Shown here: one piece after another, positions 6,790 through 13,725 of the stretch
Numbering within the stretch: position 1 is the first letter of the stretch
Layout of the letters: every line of letters begins with the position of its first letter
Assembly: GCA_049975065.1 (NCBI GenBank)
Contig: JBNGDN010000043.1
Origin: Hydrogenovibrio sp049975065
Lineage (GTDB): Bacteria; Pseudomonadota; Gammaproteobacteria; Thiomicrospirales; Thiomicrospiraceae
Direction: 5' to 3' (one strand)
Length of the DNA stretch: 15,725 bases
Position numbers and translations under genes: made by a program
The notes under the pieces: generated by a model
Databases searched by the model: none
Seen by the model: the letters and a program-made list of their open reading frames with translations, nothing else
Told to the model about the DNA's origin: nothing

Positions 6790-6805
6790 TCACAAAATTT
6801 TGTGA
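6790..6805. promoter_or_regulatory. Perfect 16-bp palindrome before the DUF389 ribosome binding site
   Basis: TCACAAAATTTTGTGA is self-complementary and ends two bases before the AAGGA (6808-6812) of the DUF389 gene, in the divergent region shared with the mipA-like gene. It could be an operator for both genes or an RNA hairpin next to the ribosome binding site. The half-sites are in the opposite order to a CRP site (TGTGA-N6-TCACA). Confidence 0.55.
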
Positions 6806-6818
6806 TCAAGGATTGTCA

Positions 6819-8696
6819 GTGAGTCGATTTGTTATTTTGTATGACGCGGAACAGGCGGAAGCGTTTGAATCCGAAATTAAACCCTTATTGCCTTGGGAGG
6901 ATTGCGAGTTCCTCGCCTATGACGGTCAACGACTGGATGATTACGCTCCGGAATGTCCGGTGCTTTTTTGGTTAAGCGATGATCGTTTATACGAACTGCT
7001 GCCCCTGGCGTCTCGGTTGGAATGGGTCGTCGGTTTTATTCCGCATTCGGATATGAACCGCATTCATCGCAGTTTTGCGATTCCGAAAAACCCTACTGAG
7101 GCCATCGAAGCGATTGCATCAGTCGAAAAACCGGTGATGGCGGATTTGATGGTGTGTAATCAGCAGCTGGTGTTAAGCTCGGTGATGCTGGGCAATCCAG
7201 ATATGATGAAACCGGCGGCCATGGTGGATGAAAACCTTTGGTGTAAACTCAAAAATGTGCTCATGCTGATTTTAAGCCTGAGCAAAATGTGCCTGCTACC
7301 CTACAAAATGGTGACCGCTAAAGACAGCAAGGTCAATACGGCGGCTTTGGGGATTACGGTGGTGTATCGACCCAGTGCCAGTGAATTCACCAAGCGGGTG
7401 GTGGGGGAAACGCAGTTGGACGAAGCCACGCTGAATGCGGTCATTCTCGCACCGCGCAGCCTTTCGGAGGTGTTACGTTTCCTGTTGACCAAGGTGTTGC
7501 CGAAAAAAGTCGAAGCTAAGGGTGTTTTGCCGAATTATGTCGGTCATATTAAAACCGAACGTTTATTGTTGTCCGGTTCCGGTGAACTGGATTTCAGTAT
7601 TGATGGTCAATATTACAAAGCACAGGAAGTTTTAGTCGAAGTACAGTCCAATGCGCTCAAGCTGTTGAGTCCTCATTTGCCGGAAAAAAGCCCGGATAAC
7701 AATATCAAAGAATCGGTTCGGGTTGCGAAACTGCCGAAAGGTGAAGCAGTCAAAGCCCTGGTAAACCGACCTTTGCCACTGATTCACCATGCCGATCAGG
7801 ATGAAGTGAAAGAGGTTTTTGTGACCTTGCGCGAAAACGCCCAGGCCTCGGAAGCCTACATGGTGTTAATGGTGTTAGCGACGTTGTTGGCTACAGTGGG
7901 GTTGTTTGCCAATTCGGCACCGGTGATTATCGGGGCGATGATTTTGGCACCGCTGATGTCGCCGATAATTTCTTTGTCAATGGGGGTGTTGCGCCAGAAT
8001 GTCGATCTGGTGACCGACAGTGCGAAAACACTGGGCATCGGCGTGCTTTTGGCGTTGATATTCGGCACATTGTTTACCCTGATCACGCCGTTGAGCAGCG
8101 TGAATTCTGAAATCAGCGCTCGGCTCAGTCCGACCTTGTTGGATTTAGGGGTGGCGATTATTTCAGGCATAGCCGCAGCCTATGCCAGTGCGCGTTCCGA
8201 AGTGGCAAAAAGTTTGGCCGGGGTCGCCATCGCCGTGGCCTTGGTGCCACCGCTGGCGGTGTCGTCGATTGGCATTGGCTGGTGGGACTGGCCGGTGTTC
8301 TGGGGCGCGTTTCTGTTGTTCTTGACCAACTTGGCGGGTATCGTGCTGGCCGCCGCGGCGACCTTTCTGTTTCTCGGGTTCAGTCCTTTTGGGCTGGCGA
8401 AAAAGGGGCTGCTGTTATCTTTGGCGTTTGTGGCGATGGTGAGCGTGCCTTTGGTATTTGCGTTCAGCAGTCTGGTGCAGGAGCAACGCTTGGCATCGGC
8501 GCTGAAAGGCTTTCAGATGGCAGGGATTGTCTTAAAGGATGTGAATATTCGCAGTGGTGAACCCATGCTGGTGTCGGCAAAACTGGTGTCGGATCGTTCT
8601 TTGCAGGATGCGCAAATTGAAGCCGTGAAACGTGAAATTGAAGCCCGCTTAGGCCGCCCGATTCAGTTGGAAGCGGTGACGGCGGTGTTAAAGTAA
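6819..8696 (+). CDS. DUF389 (TIGR00341 family) membrane protein with degenerate lipid-kinase-like N-terminal domain
   Basis: A 625-residue inner-membrane protein of unknown function. The GTG at 6819 has AAGGA six bases upstream; a TTG at 6813 would overlap it. The C-terminal part is a DUF389 core with about six membrane helices (residues about 346-552), showing NSAPVIIGAMILAPLMSPI, GIAAAYASAR, AVALVPPLAVS and LTNLAGIV. A soluble tail of about 70 residues follows. The first ~290 residues recall a diacylglycerol-kinase fold. VGFIPHSDMNRIHRSFAIP then KNPTEAIEAI (71-99) parallels the kinase element PxGTxNDxAR followed by IPxxxxEAI, and SGSGELDFSIDGQ plus ALKLLSP near 250-283 parallels the kinase C-terminal sheet. 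The GGDGT and GTGND loops are replaced (LSDDR, HSDMN), so catalysis is unlikely. The kinase kinship is my inference; DUF389 membership is firm. Transcription ends at the hairpin at 8730-8765. Confidence 0.85.
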   Translation: MSRFVILYDAEQAEAFESEIKPLLPWEDCEFLAYDGQRLDDYAPECPVLFWLSDDRLYELLPLASRLEWVVGFIPHSDMNRIHRSFAIPKNPTEAIEAIASVEKPVMADLMVCNQQLVLSSVMLGNPDMMKPAAMVDENLWCKLKNVLMLILSLSKMCLLPYKMVTAKDSKVNTAALGITVVYRPSASEFTKRVVGETQLDEATLNAVILAPRSLSEVLRFLLTKVLPKKVEAKGVLPNYVGHIKTERLLLSGSGELDFSIDGQYYKAQEVLVEVQSNALKLLSPHLPEKSPDNNIKESVRVAKLPKGEAVKALVNRPLPLIHHADQDEVKEVFVTLRENAQASEAYMVLMVLATLLATVGLFANSAPVIIGAMILAPLMSPIISLSMGVLRQNVDLVTDSAKTLGIGVLLALIFGTLFTLITPLSSVNSEISARLSPTLLDLGVAIISGIAAAYASARSEVAKSLAGVAIAVALVPPLAVSSIGIGWWDWPVFWGAFLLFLTNLAGIVLAAAATFLFLGFSPFGLAKKGLLLSLAFVAMVSVPLVFAFSSLVQEQRLASALKGFQMAGIVLKDVNIRSGEPMLVSAKLVSDRSLQDAQIEAVKREIEARLGRPIQLEAVTAVLK

Positions 8697-8729
8697 GGTT
8701 AGCCAAACCGCATTTGATCCATAAACGAG

Positions 8730-8765
8730 CCATAAAAAAACCTGCCGAAGCAGGTTTTTTTATGG
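8730..8765. terminator. Bidirectional intrinsic terminator between the DUF389 gene and prk
   Basis: A 16-bp perfect stem (CCATAAAAAAACCTGC against its complement) with a CGAA loop (8746-8749). The A-run on one arm and the T-run on the other give a GC core followed by seven T residues on both strands, so it can stop both convergent genes. Confidence 0.92.
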
Positions 8766-8779
8766 ATGAAACGTGCGTT

Positions 8780-9721
8780 TTAGCCGTTCAGCTTGGCCAT
8801 TGCGGCGCGCTTTTTCTCAATCAGGTTGTGAATAATCGGCGACATCATTAAATCCATGGCTTGCACCATGTGCGAACCGTTGCACACCAGAGTGTTGTCG
8901 TTTTGCAGGAAGGCACCGGGGATTTTATCCTTAATGGCATCCAGATCAATGTCCTGATGACGCACGTGGCAGATAATCAGGGAATCTTCCGGTGCCGGCC
9001 CCATGGGCGCATCGGGTGAAATGGTTGAAAACGGATCTGAGGTGTCGATCAAGGGCACACGGTGGAAGTTAATGTGGGTACGGTGAAATTGCGGCACAAT
9101 GGTTTCGATGTAATCCGGCATACGCTCCAGAATAATGTCACGCACCTGTTCAACGGAATAAGGGCGTTCCGAGGTATCGCGGTAGATTTTCTGCATCCAT
9201 TCGATGTTGATGGACGGTGCGACACCGATGCCCAGATCAACATATTGCGCCACATTGTGCATGCCTTCTTCCGGACCGTGATCCATGCGCTTGACCATGC
9301 CGTGCAGGCCTTCGTAAAACAAAATGTCGGTGCCTTCCGGAATCGGTTCCCAAGGGGTGAACTCACCGGATTGGAAGGTTTGACCCAAGCGCGCGCTGTG
9401 TTCGGCGGCTTCATCATCATTGTGGATGTAGTAACGGCGTTTGCCGGTGGCGCTTTCTTTGTATTCCTTGAAAAGGGCTTCGAGTTCGGCGAATTCGTTG
9501 GCTTTTTCGGAAAAGTGCGTTAGCACCGGTCCGCCGTTGGCTTTGGATTCCGCGACCTTTTCTTTCATTTCGGCACGGTTGTATTTGTGATAGCTGTCGC
9601 CTTCCACAATGGCCACATTCAGTTTTTCGCGCTCAAAAATTTTTTCCACTGCGCGTTTCACAAATGAGGTGCCGGCCCCTGAGGAACCGGTCACGGTAAC
9701 AATCGGATGCTCTACTGACAT
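8780..9721 (-). CDS. prk: Phosphoribulokinase, class I (proteobacterial)
   Basis: A 313-residue kinase that phosphorylates ribulose 5-phosphate with ATP to give ribulose 1,5-bisphosphate, the CO2 acceptor for RubisCO in the Calvin-Benson-Bassham cycle. The Walker A loop is GSSGAGTS (12-19). Asp42 in EGDSYHKY matches the catalytic Asp42 of the Rhodobacter enzyme, Arg49 follows as in that enzyme, and the Walker B segment is ILFYEGLHG with Glu137. Length and sequence fit the octameric bacterial class, which is usually activated by NADH and inhibited by AMP, not the thioredoxin-regulated plant type. The ribosome binding site AGGAG lies six bases before the ATG, and a stable hairpin precedes it (9740-9755). 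No RubisCO or other cbb gene is in the window; the gene lies downstream of gyrB on the same strand. Confidence 0.96.
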   Translation of the reverse strand: MSVEHPIVTVTGSSGAGTSFVKRAVEKIFEREKLNVAIVEGDSYHKYNRAEMKEKVAESKANGGPVLTHFSEKANEFAELEALFKEYKESATGKRRYYIHNDDEAAEHSARLGQTFQSGEFTPWEPIPEGTDILFYEGLHGMVKRMDHGPEEGMHNVAQYVDLGIGVAPSINIEWMQKIYRDTSERPYSVEQVRDIILERMPDYIETIVPQFHRTHINFHRVPLIDTSDPFSTISPDAPMGPAPEDSLIICHVRHQDIDLDAIKDKIPGAFLQNDNTLVCNGSHMVQAMDLMMSPIIHNLIEKKRAAMAKLNG

Positions 9722-9739
9722 AAGTGTCTCCTATAGTGT

Positions 9740-9755
9740 TTACACCGAAGTGTAA
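9740..9755 (-). promoter_or_regulatory. cUUCGg-capped hairpin in the prk mRNA leader
   Basis: In the mRNA sense (minus strand) TTACAC-TTCG-GTGTAA forms a 6-bp stem with the extra-stable C(UUCG)G tetraloop. It ends about 8 bases before the AGGAG ribosome binding site of prk. No T-run follows, so it is not a terminator. It may stabilise the 5' end or tune translation. Confidence 0.6.
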
Positions 9756-9808
9756 TGTAAATCGTGCAAAAGGCTTGCCGATTTTTTTGATTTAAAATCC
9801 ATTGATGC

Positions 9809-9870
9809 TCAATCTTGAGATTGAAAACGATTTCAGTCGTTTTGTCCAACCCCAAAAGTTGACGCTTTTG
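9809..9870. repeat. Three consecutive inverted repeats between gyrB and prk
   Basis: Three small dyads lie almost end to end: TCAATC-TTGA-GATTGA (9809-9824), AAAACGA-TTTCAG-TCGTTTT (9824-9843) and CAAAAG-TTGACG-CTTTTG (9853-9870). On the minus strand the second ends in TCGTTTT and could be a weak intrinsic terminator for gyrB. The third starts about 17 bases past the gyrB stop. Confidence 0.5.
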
Positions 9871-9887
9871 TGACAGTCATGACGAGG

Positions 9888-12341
9888 TTAAACGTCGATG
9901 TTTTCCGCCTGCAGGGCGTTAGACTCAATAAAGGCGCGTCTCGGTTCCACTTCGTCACCCATTAAAGTGGTGAAGACTTGATCCGCCTGAACCGCATCGG
10001 AAATGGTCACTTGCAACAGGCGTCTGGCTTCGGCGTTCATGGTGGTTTCCCACAATTGTTCCGGGTTCATTTCCCCCAGGCCTTTGTAACGCTGAATGCT
10101 TTGCCCGCGTTTGGCTTCGGCCAGCAACCAGTCCATGGCTTCTTTAAAGTGGGTCACGGCTTGCTGTTTTTCGCCGCGCTGAATAAAGGCGTCGTCACTC
10201 AAAAGCCCATCCAGCTCCATCGCCACTCTGGCCATGTTATCGTACTCGGCGGCACCAAAAAAATCTTCGTCATAGATTTGGGATGTCAGGGTGCCGTGCT
10301 CGCGCTGTTGTAAGCGGATTTGAAATGCGGCTTCGCCTTGCAAGGCTGGTTCCACTTGCAACTGGTATTCCACTTTTTGGCTTTCGCCGATGGCTTTTAA
10401 GCGTGGCAGCGCTTGGTTGATCCATTGCTGGCAAGCTTGCTGATCATTGAGCATGGCGACCTTGACCGGTGCCAAATCCAACATCAGTTCCAAGAATGTT
10501 TTGCTAAAACGCCGTGCCAGTCGGTCAATAATGCGGTGTGTCTGCAGGAAATGTTTCGCCAGTGTTTCCAGCGCCAAGCCTTGAATCGGCGGCGTTTCCT
10601 TGGACGAAAAGAGCGCGGCGGCATCCAGTGCGGATTGTAACAAGTAATTTTCCAGCTCAGCATCGTCTTTCAGATAGGCTTCCTGCTTGCCTTTTTTGAC
10701 CTTGTAAAGGGGCGGTTGGGCAATGTAGATATAGCCGCGTTCGATCAGTTCCGGCATTTGACGATAGAAGAAGGTTAACAGCAAAGTGCGGATGTGCGAG
10801 CCGTCCACGTCGGCATCCGTCATAATAATGATGCGATGGTAACGCAGCTTGTCCGGGTTGTATTCTTCGTGGCCGATGCCGCAGCCGAGAGCAGTGATTA
10901 AGGTGCCGACTTCAGCGGAGGCCAACATTTTGTCGAAGCGGGCTTTTTCGACGTTGAGGATTTTGCCTTTCAACGGCAAAATCGCTTGAGTGCGGCGATC
11001 ACGCCCTTGCTTGGCCGAGCCACCGGCGGAGTCACCCTCCACCAGGTACAATTCGGATTTGGCCGGATCTTTTTCCTGACAATCGGCCAACTTGCCGGGT
11101 AGGCCGGCGATGTCCAAAGCGCCTTTACGACGAGTCATTTCACGGGCTTTACGCGCCGCTTCACGGGCACGGGCGGCATCGACGATTTTGGCGAAGACCG
11201 ATTGCGCGTCTTTCGGGTTTTCCATTAGATACTCGGCCAACTTTTCGTTCATGGCCGTTTCCACCGCCGTTTTCACTTCGGACGAGACCAGCTTGTCTTT
11301 GGTTTGCGATGAAAATTTTGGGTCCGGCACTTTCACGGAAATCACTGCGGCCAAGCCTTCGCGGGCATCGTCACCGGAAACGCTCATTTTGTATTTTTTG
11401 GTTAGGCCTTCTTTTTCCGCATACTGGTTCAGGGTGCGCGTCAAAGCGGCACGAAAACCGGACAGGTGAGTGCCGCCGTCGCGTTGCGGAATGTTATTGG
11501 TAAAGCAAAAAATGGCTTCTTGATAGGCTTCCGACCACTGCATCGCCACTTCCACGGTAATGTCGTCGCGCACGGTGGTGAAGTAAAAGGCTTTTTCGTT
11601 GATCGGCGTTTTATTGGTGTTGATGTAGTCCACAAAGGCACGGATGCCGCCTTCGAATTTAAAGACTTCGTGGCGATCATCGCGTTTGTCGATGAGTTCG
11701 ATGTGAACGCCGGAGTTCAAGAATGACAGTTCGCGTAAACGCTTCAATAAGTAGTCAAAGCTGAATTCGGTTTGCGTGAAGGTTTCCTTGCTGGGCAGAA
11801 AGCGAATTTCCGTGCCGGTTTCGCTGGTCTCGGAAACAGCGGCCAAAGGGGCATCCGGCACACCGTGGCGATAGGTCTGTTTCCAGACATGGCCTTCGCG
11901 TTTGATGGTGAGGTGCAGTTCTTCGGACAGGGCATTCACCACCGATACCCCCACCCCGTGTAGACCGCCGGAAACTTTGTAGGAGTTGTCGTCGAATTTA
12001 CCCCCCGCGTGCAGCACGGTCATAATGACTTCGGCGGCGGAAACGCCTTCTTCTTCGTGAAGGCCGACCGGAATGCCGCGCCCGTTATCGGTCACGGAAA
12101 CGGAACCGTCTGTGTGAATGGTGACCACGACCTTGTCGCAGTGCCCAGCGAGCGCCTCATCAATGCCGTTATCGACTACTTCAAACACCATGTGATGCAG
12201 GCCGCTGCCGTCATCCGTGTCGCCGATATACATGCCGGGGCGTTTGCGAACGGCATCCAGCCCTTTGAGTACTTTGATCGAGGAGGAATCGTATTCGGGG
12301 GAATTCATGGGTACCGCTTGGTTTTCAGCTTCTTCGGACAT
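9888..12341 (-). CDS. gyrB: DNA gyrase subunit B
   Basis: An 817-residue ATPase subunit of DNA gyrase (E. coli GyrB is 804), which with GyrA adds negative supercoils to DNA. The GHKL ATPase region shows DSSSIKVLKGLDAVRKRPGM, NGRGIPVG and GGLHGVGVSVVNALS. The TOPRIM region shows LYLVEGDSAGGSAKQGRDR, PLKGKILNVEKAR and MTDADVDGSHIRTLLLTF. The Gram-negative-type insertion of about 165 residues is present before RYKGLGEMNPEQLWETTM. The start at 12341 gives MSEEAENQ, but its ribosome binding site is poor; ATGs at 12308 and 12377 and a TTG at 12398 are alternatives. The usual dnaA-dnaN-recF neighbours are absent; a divergent lipoprotein gene lies upstream and prk downstream on the same strand. Confidence 0.97.
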   Translation of the reverse strand: MSEEAENQAVPMNSPEYDSSSIKVLKGLDAVRKRPGMYIGDTDDGSGLHHMVFEVVDNGIDEALAGHCDKVVVTIHTDGSVSVTDNGRGIPVGLHEEEGVSAAEVIMTVLHAGGKFDDNSYKVSGGLHGVGVSVVNALSEELHLTIKREGHVWKQTYRHGVPDAPLAAVSETSETGTEIRFLPSKETFTQTEFSFDYLLKRLRELSFLNSGVHIELIDKRDDRHEVFKFEGGIRAFVDYINTNKTPINEKAFYFTTVRDDITVEVAMQWSEAYQEAIFCFTNNIPQRDGGTHLSGFRAALTRTLNQYAEKEGLTKKYKMSVSGDDAREGLAAVISVKVPDPKFSSQTKDKLVSSEVKTAVETAMNEKLAEYLMENPKDAQSVFAKIVDAARAREAARKAREMTRRKGALDIAGLPGKLADCQEKDPAKSELYLVEGDSAGGSAKQGRDRRTQAILPLKGKILNVEKARFDKMLASAEVGTLITALGCGIGHEEYNPDKLRYHRIIIMTDADVDGSHIRTLLLTFFYRQMPELIERGYIYIAQPPLYKVKKGKQEAYLKDDAELENYLLQSALDAAALFSSKETPPIQGLALETLAKHFLQTHRIIDRLARRFSKTFLELMLDLAPVKVAMLNDQQACQQWINQALPRLKAIGESQKVEYQLQVEPALQGEAAFQIRLQQREHGTLTSQIYDEDFFGAAEYDNMARVAMELDGLLSDDAFIQRGEKQQAVTHFKEAMDWLLAEAKRGQSIQRYKGLGEMNPEQLWETTMNAEARRLLQVTISDAVQADQVFTTLMGDEVEPRRAFIESNALQAENIDV

Positions 12342-12411
12342 AGGTTGCGTATCTTCATATTTTTTGACAGAGCCCATCCGCTTGGCGTGCAGGCGCAAAA
12401 TTAACCGACAA

Positions 12412-12420
12412 ATTTTAACA
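12412..12420 (-). promoter_or_regulatory. Extended -10 promoter element for gyrB
   Basis: Read on the minus strand the element is TGTTAAAAT, about 70 bases before the chosen gyrB start, with only a weak -35. It matches the style of the tsaC and hemF promoters. Confidence 0.5.
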
Positions 12421-12467
12421 TAAAACGCGATTTTTTGTAGTGGTTACGTATTACGGGGCGTTTCAGT

Positions 12468-12495
12468 TTGATTTCAGCTTTGAGCGCAATAATTA
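12468..12495 (+). promoter_or_regulatory. Candidate sigma-70 promoter for the DUF2202 lipoprotein gene
   Basis: TTGATT (12468-12473) and TAATTA (12490-12495) with a 16-base spacer lie about 55 bases before the AAGGAG of the downstream gene. Confidence 0.4.
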
Positions 12496-12563
12496 GGCAA
12501 GGTGAATGAGGGCTGGGTGATCGCCTGAATTTCGTGTGACGGATTCAGTCAAAGGAGCGAGTG

Positions 12564-13295
12564 ATGAATTTAATATTATTGAAACAGGTGTTTTATGCCA
12601 TGGTGCTGGGTTTGGCTATTGGGAGCTTATCCGCTTGTGGCGGTAGTAGCAGTGGTGGCAGCAGTGGCGGCACTGGCGATGCAGGCAACGCAAACGGCGA
12701 TGCCACACAAGTGAGCGGCGAGGGCGTGACTCAAGTGAATGCGGCTTTGTTACAGCAGAACTTGGTCGATGTGCCTTTGGCGTCCTTGTCGGCTGATGAA
12801 CGGGATGGATTGCTGTTTACCCGTGAAGAGGAAAAACTGGCGTTTGATGTGTATACCAAACTGTATGAATTTTATGATACGGCTATTTTCACCAATATTG
12901 CGGCGGCGGAACAGACGCATACCGACAGTGTCAAAGTGTTGCTGGATCGTTATGATTTGACCGATCCTGTGGTGCAACCATCCGTGGTCGGCGTGTTTAC
13001 AAACCCCGTTTTGCAGCAACTGTACGATGATTTCGTGAACGAAGCATCGGATTTGATTTCTGCCTTGCAAGTTGGGGCGAGAATAGAGGAGCTGGACATT
13101 CGCGATATCGAAGCGGAATTAACCAAAGTGGATAACGACGACATTCGCATTGTCTATGAAAATCTGTTGAAAGGATCGCGCAACCACCTGCGATCCTTTT
13201 ACAAAACCCTGCAGCAAAATGGCGGCGATTACACGCCCGTTTTCATCACTCAGGAAGCCTTTGATGGGATTGTCAATTCCGATATGGAGCGCTGA
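12564..13295 (+). CDS. DUF2202 ferritin-like lipoprotein
   Basis: A 243-residue predicted lipoprotein. The signal peptide ends in LSAC (Cys25), followed by a Ser/Gly-rich linker (26-36) that would hold the globular part away from the membrane. Residues about 75-235 match the DUF2202 family, which has a ferritin-like four-helix fold: LLFTREEEKLAFDVYTKLYE with Glu88-Glu90, AAAEQTHTDSV with Glu116 and His119, and the C-terminal signature YENLLKGSRNHLRSFYKTL. The Glu and His placement would suit a metal site. The family's function is not known; metal binding or redox roles are possible. The ATG at 12564 has AAGGAG six bases before it; a GTG at 12561 is too close. The gene is divergent from gyrB. 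No clear terminator follows, only a 10-bp palindrome at 13335-13344. Confidence 0.87.
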   Translation: MNLILLKQVFYAMVLGLAIGSLSACGGSSSGGSSGGTGDAGNANGDATQVSGEGVTQVNAALLQQNLVDVPLASLSADERDGLLFTREEEKLAFDVYTKLYEFYDTAIFTNIAAAEQTHTDSVKVLLDRYDLTDPVVQPSVVGVFTNPVLQQLYDDFVNEASDLISALQVGARIEELDIRDIEAELTKVDNDDIRIVYENLLKGSRNHLRSFYKTLQQNGGDYTPVFITQEAFDGIVNSDMER

Positions 13296-13353
13296 GTCAA
13301 CAGAGCAGTCAGACACCCTCGCTCTCCGTTTTGACCAGGCCTGGCAATTTCTG

Positions 13354-13473
13354 GTTCCATTATGGTGGCGTTATAGAGGTGTTTTAGCGGTTTTCTAATA
13401 AGATTCTATTTTAGTGGAATTTTATTTAAAACAAGGCTAAACTGGTCTTTCATTCCATTTTAGTAGAGTTTTA
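13354..13473 (+). promoter_or_regulatory. Operator-like repeats at 49-bp spacing upstream of hipB
   Basis: Two 22-bp copies (13403-13424 and 13452-13473) agree at 19 of 22 bases. Each has the core TTTTAG between partly complementary half-sites (ATTCYA and TRGART). A weaker copy starts at 13354 (17 of 23 bases agree with the last copy). The starts are exactly 49 bases apart. The last copy covers the region just before the hipB start codon, so binding would block both transcription and translation start. The arrangement suits autorepression by the HipB-like protein. Confidence 0.6.
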
Positions 13474-13476
13474 GAA

Positions 13477-13725
13477 ATGAAAGGCAAACAGGTCGTTGAA
13501 AGCCCGGTGCCGTCTTTCAAGGCGGTTGGTCTGTCAGAGCTGGGTCAGATGGTGCGCCACAAACGCACCGCAAATGGTTTGAAGATCAAGGACGCCGCGG
13601 ATTTATTGGGGGTGTCGGTGACAACCTTGATTCGGATTGAAAAAGGCGAGCCCACGGTCTCGGCAGGCAATGTGTTCAAAGCCCTGCAGGGCTTTGGCAT
13701 TGAACTGGAAATTGTCTGTGAGTGA
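13477..13725 (+). CDS. hipB: HipB-like antitoxin, XRE-family HTH protein
   Basis: An 82-residue DNA-binding protein with one helix-turn-helix domain (about 18-80): LSELGQMVRHKRTANGLKIK, then AADLLGVSVTTLIRIEKGEP. The C-terminal end IELEIV is a short beta strand, as in HipB, where it helps to form the dimer. It is similar in size to E. coli HipB (88 residues). In the known system HipB dimers bind operators, repress hipBA and hold HipA inactive. The ATG at 13477 is set by the match to HipB length and by its position just after the last operator-like repeat; its ribosome binding site is weak (GAG at nine bases). The hipA-like gene overlaps its end by eight bases. Confidence 0.85.
   Translation: MKGKQVVESPVPSFKAVGLSELGQMVRHKRTANGLKIKDAADLLGVSVTTLIRIEKGEPTVSAGNVFKALQGFGIELEIVCE

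Noticed and set aside
6790..6805. CRP-binding site before the DUF389 gene
   Set aside because: The half-sites are TCACA-N6-TGTGA, the reverse order of a CRP site.
9062..9523. Plus-strand open frame of 153 codons inside prk
   Set aside because: It is fully antisense to a conserved enzyme with clear motifs and has no ribosome binding site or domain.
9722..9800. CbbR binding site upstream of prk
   Set aside because: The dyad there fits an RNA hairpin better, and the LysR-type consensus is too loose to call without promoter mapping.
12342..12563. Replication origin next to gyrB
   Set aside because: No DnaA-box cluster was seen and no dnaA, dnaN or recF gene is present.
13335..13344. CCAGGCCTGG palindrome as terminator of the DUF2202 gene
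   Set aside because: It has no loop and no T-run, and a 10-bp palindrome is expected several times by chance in this window.
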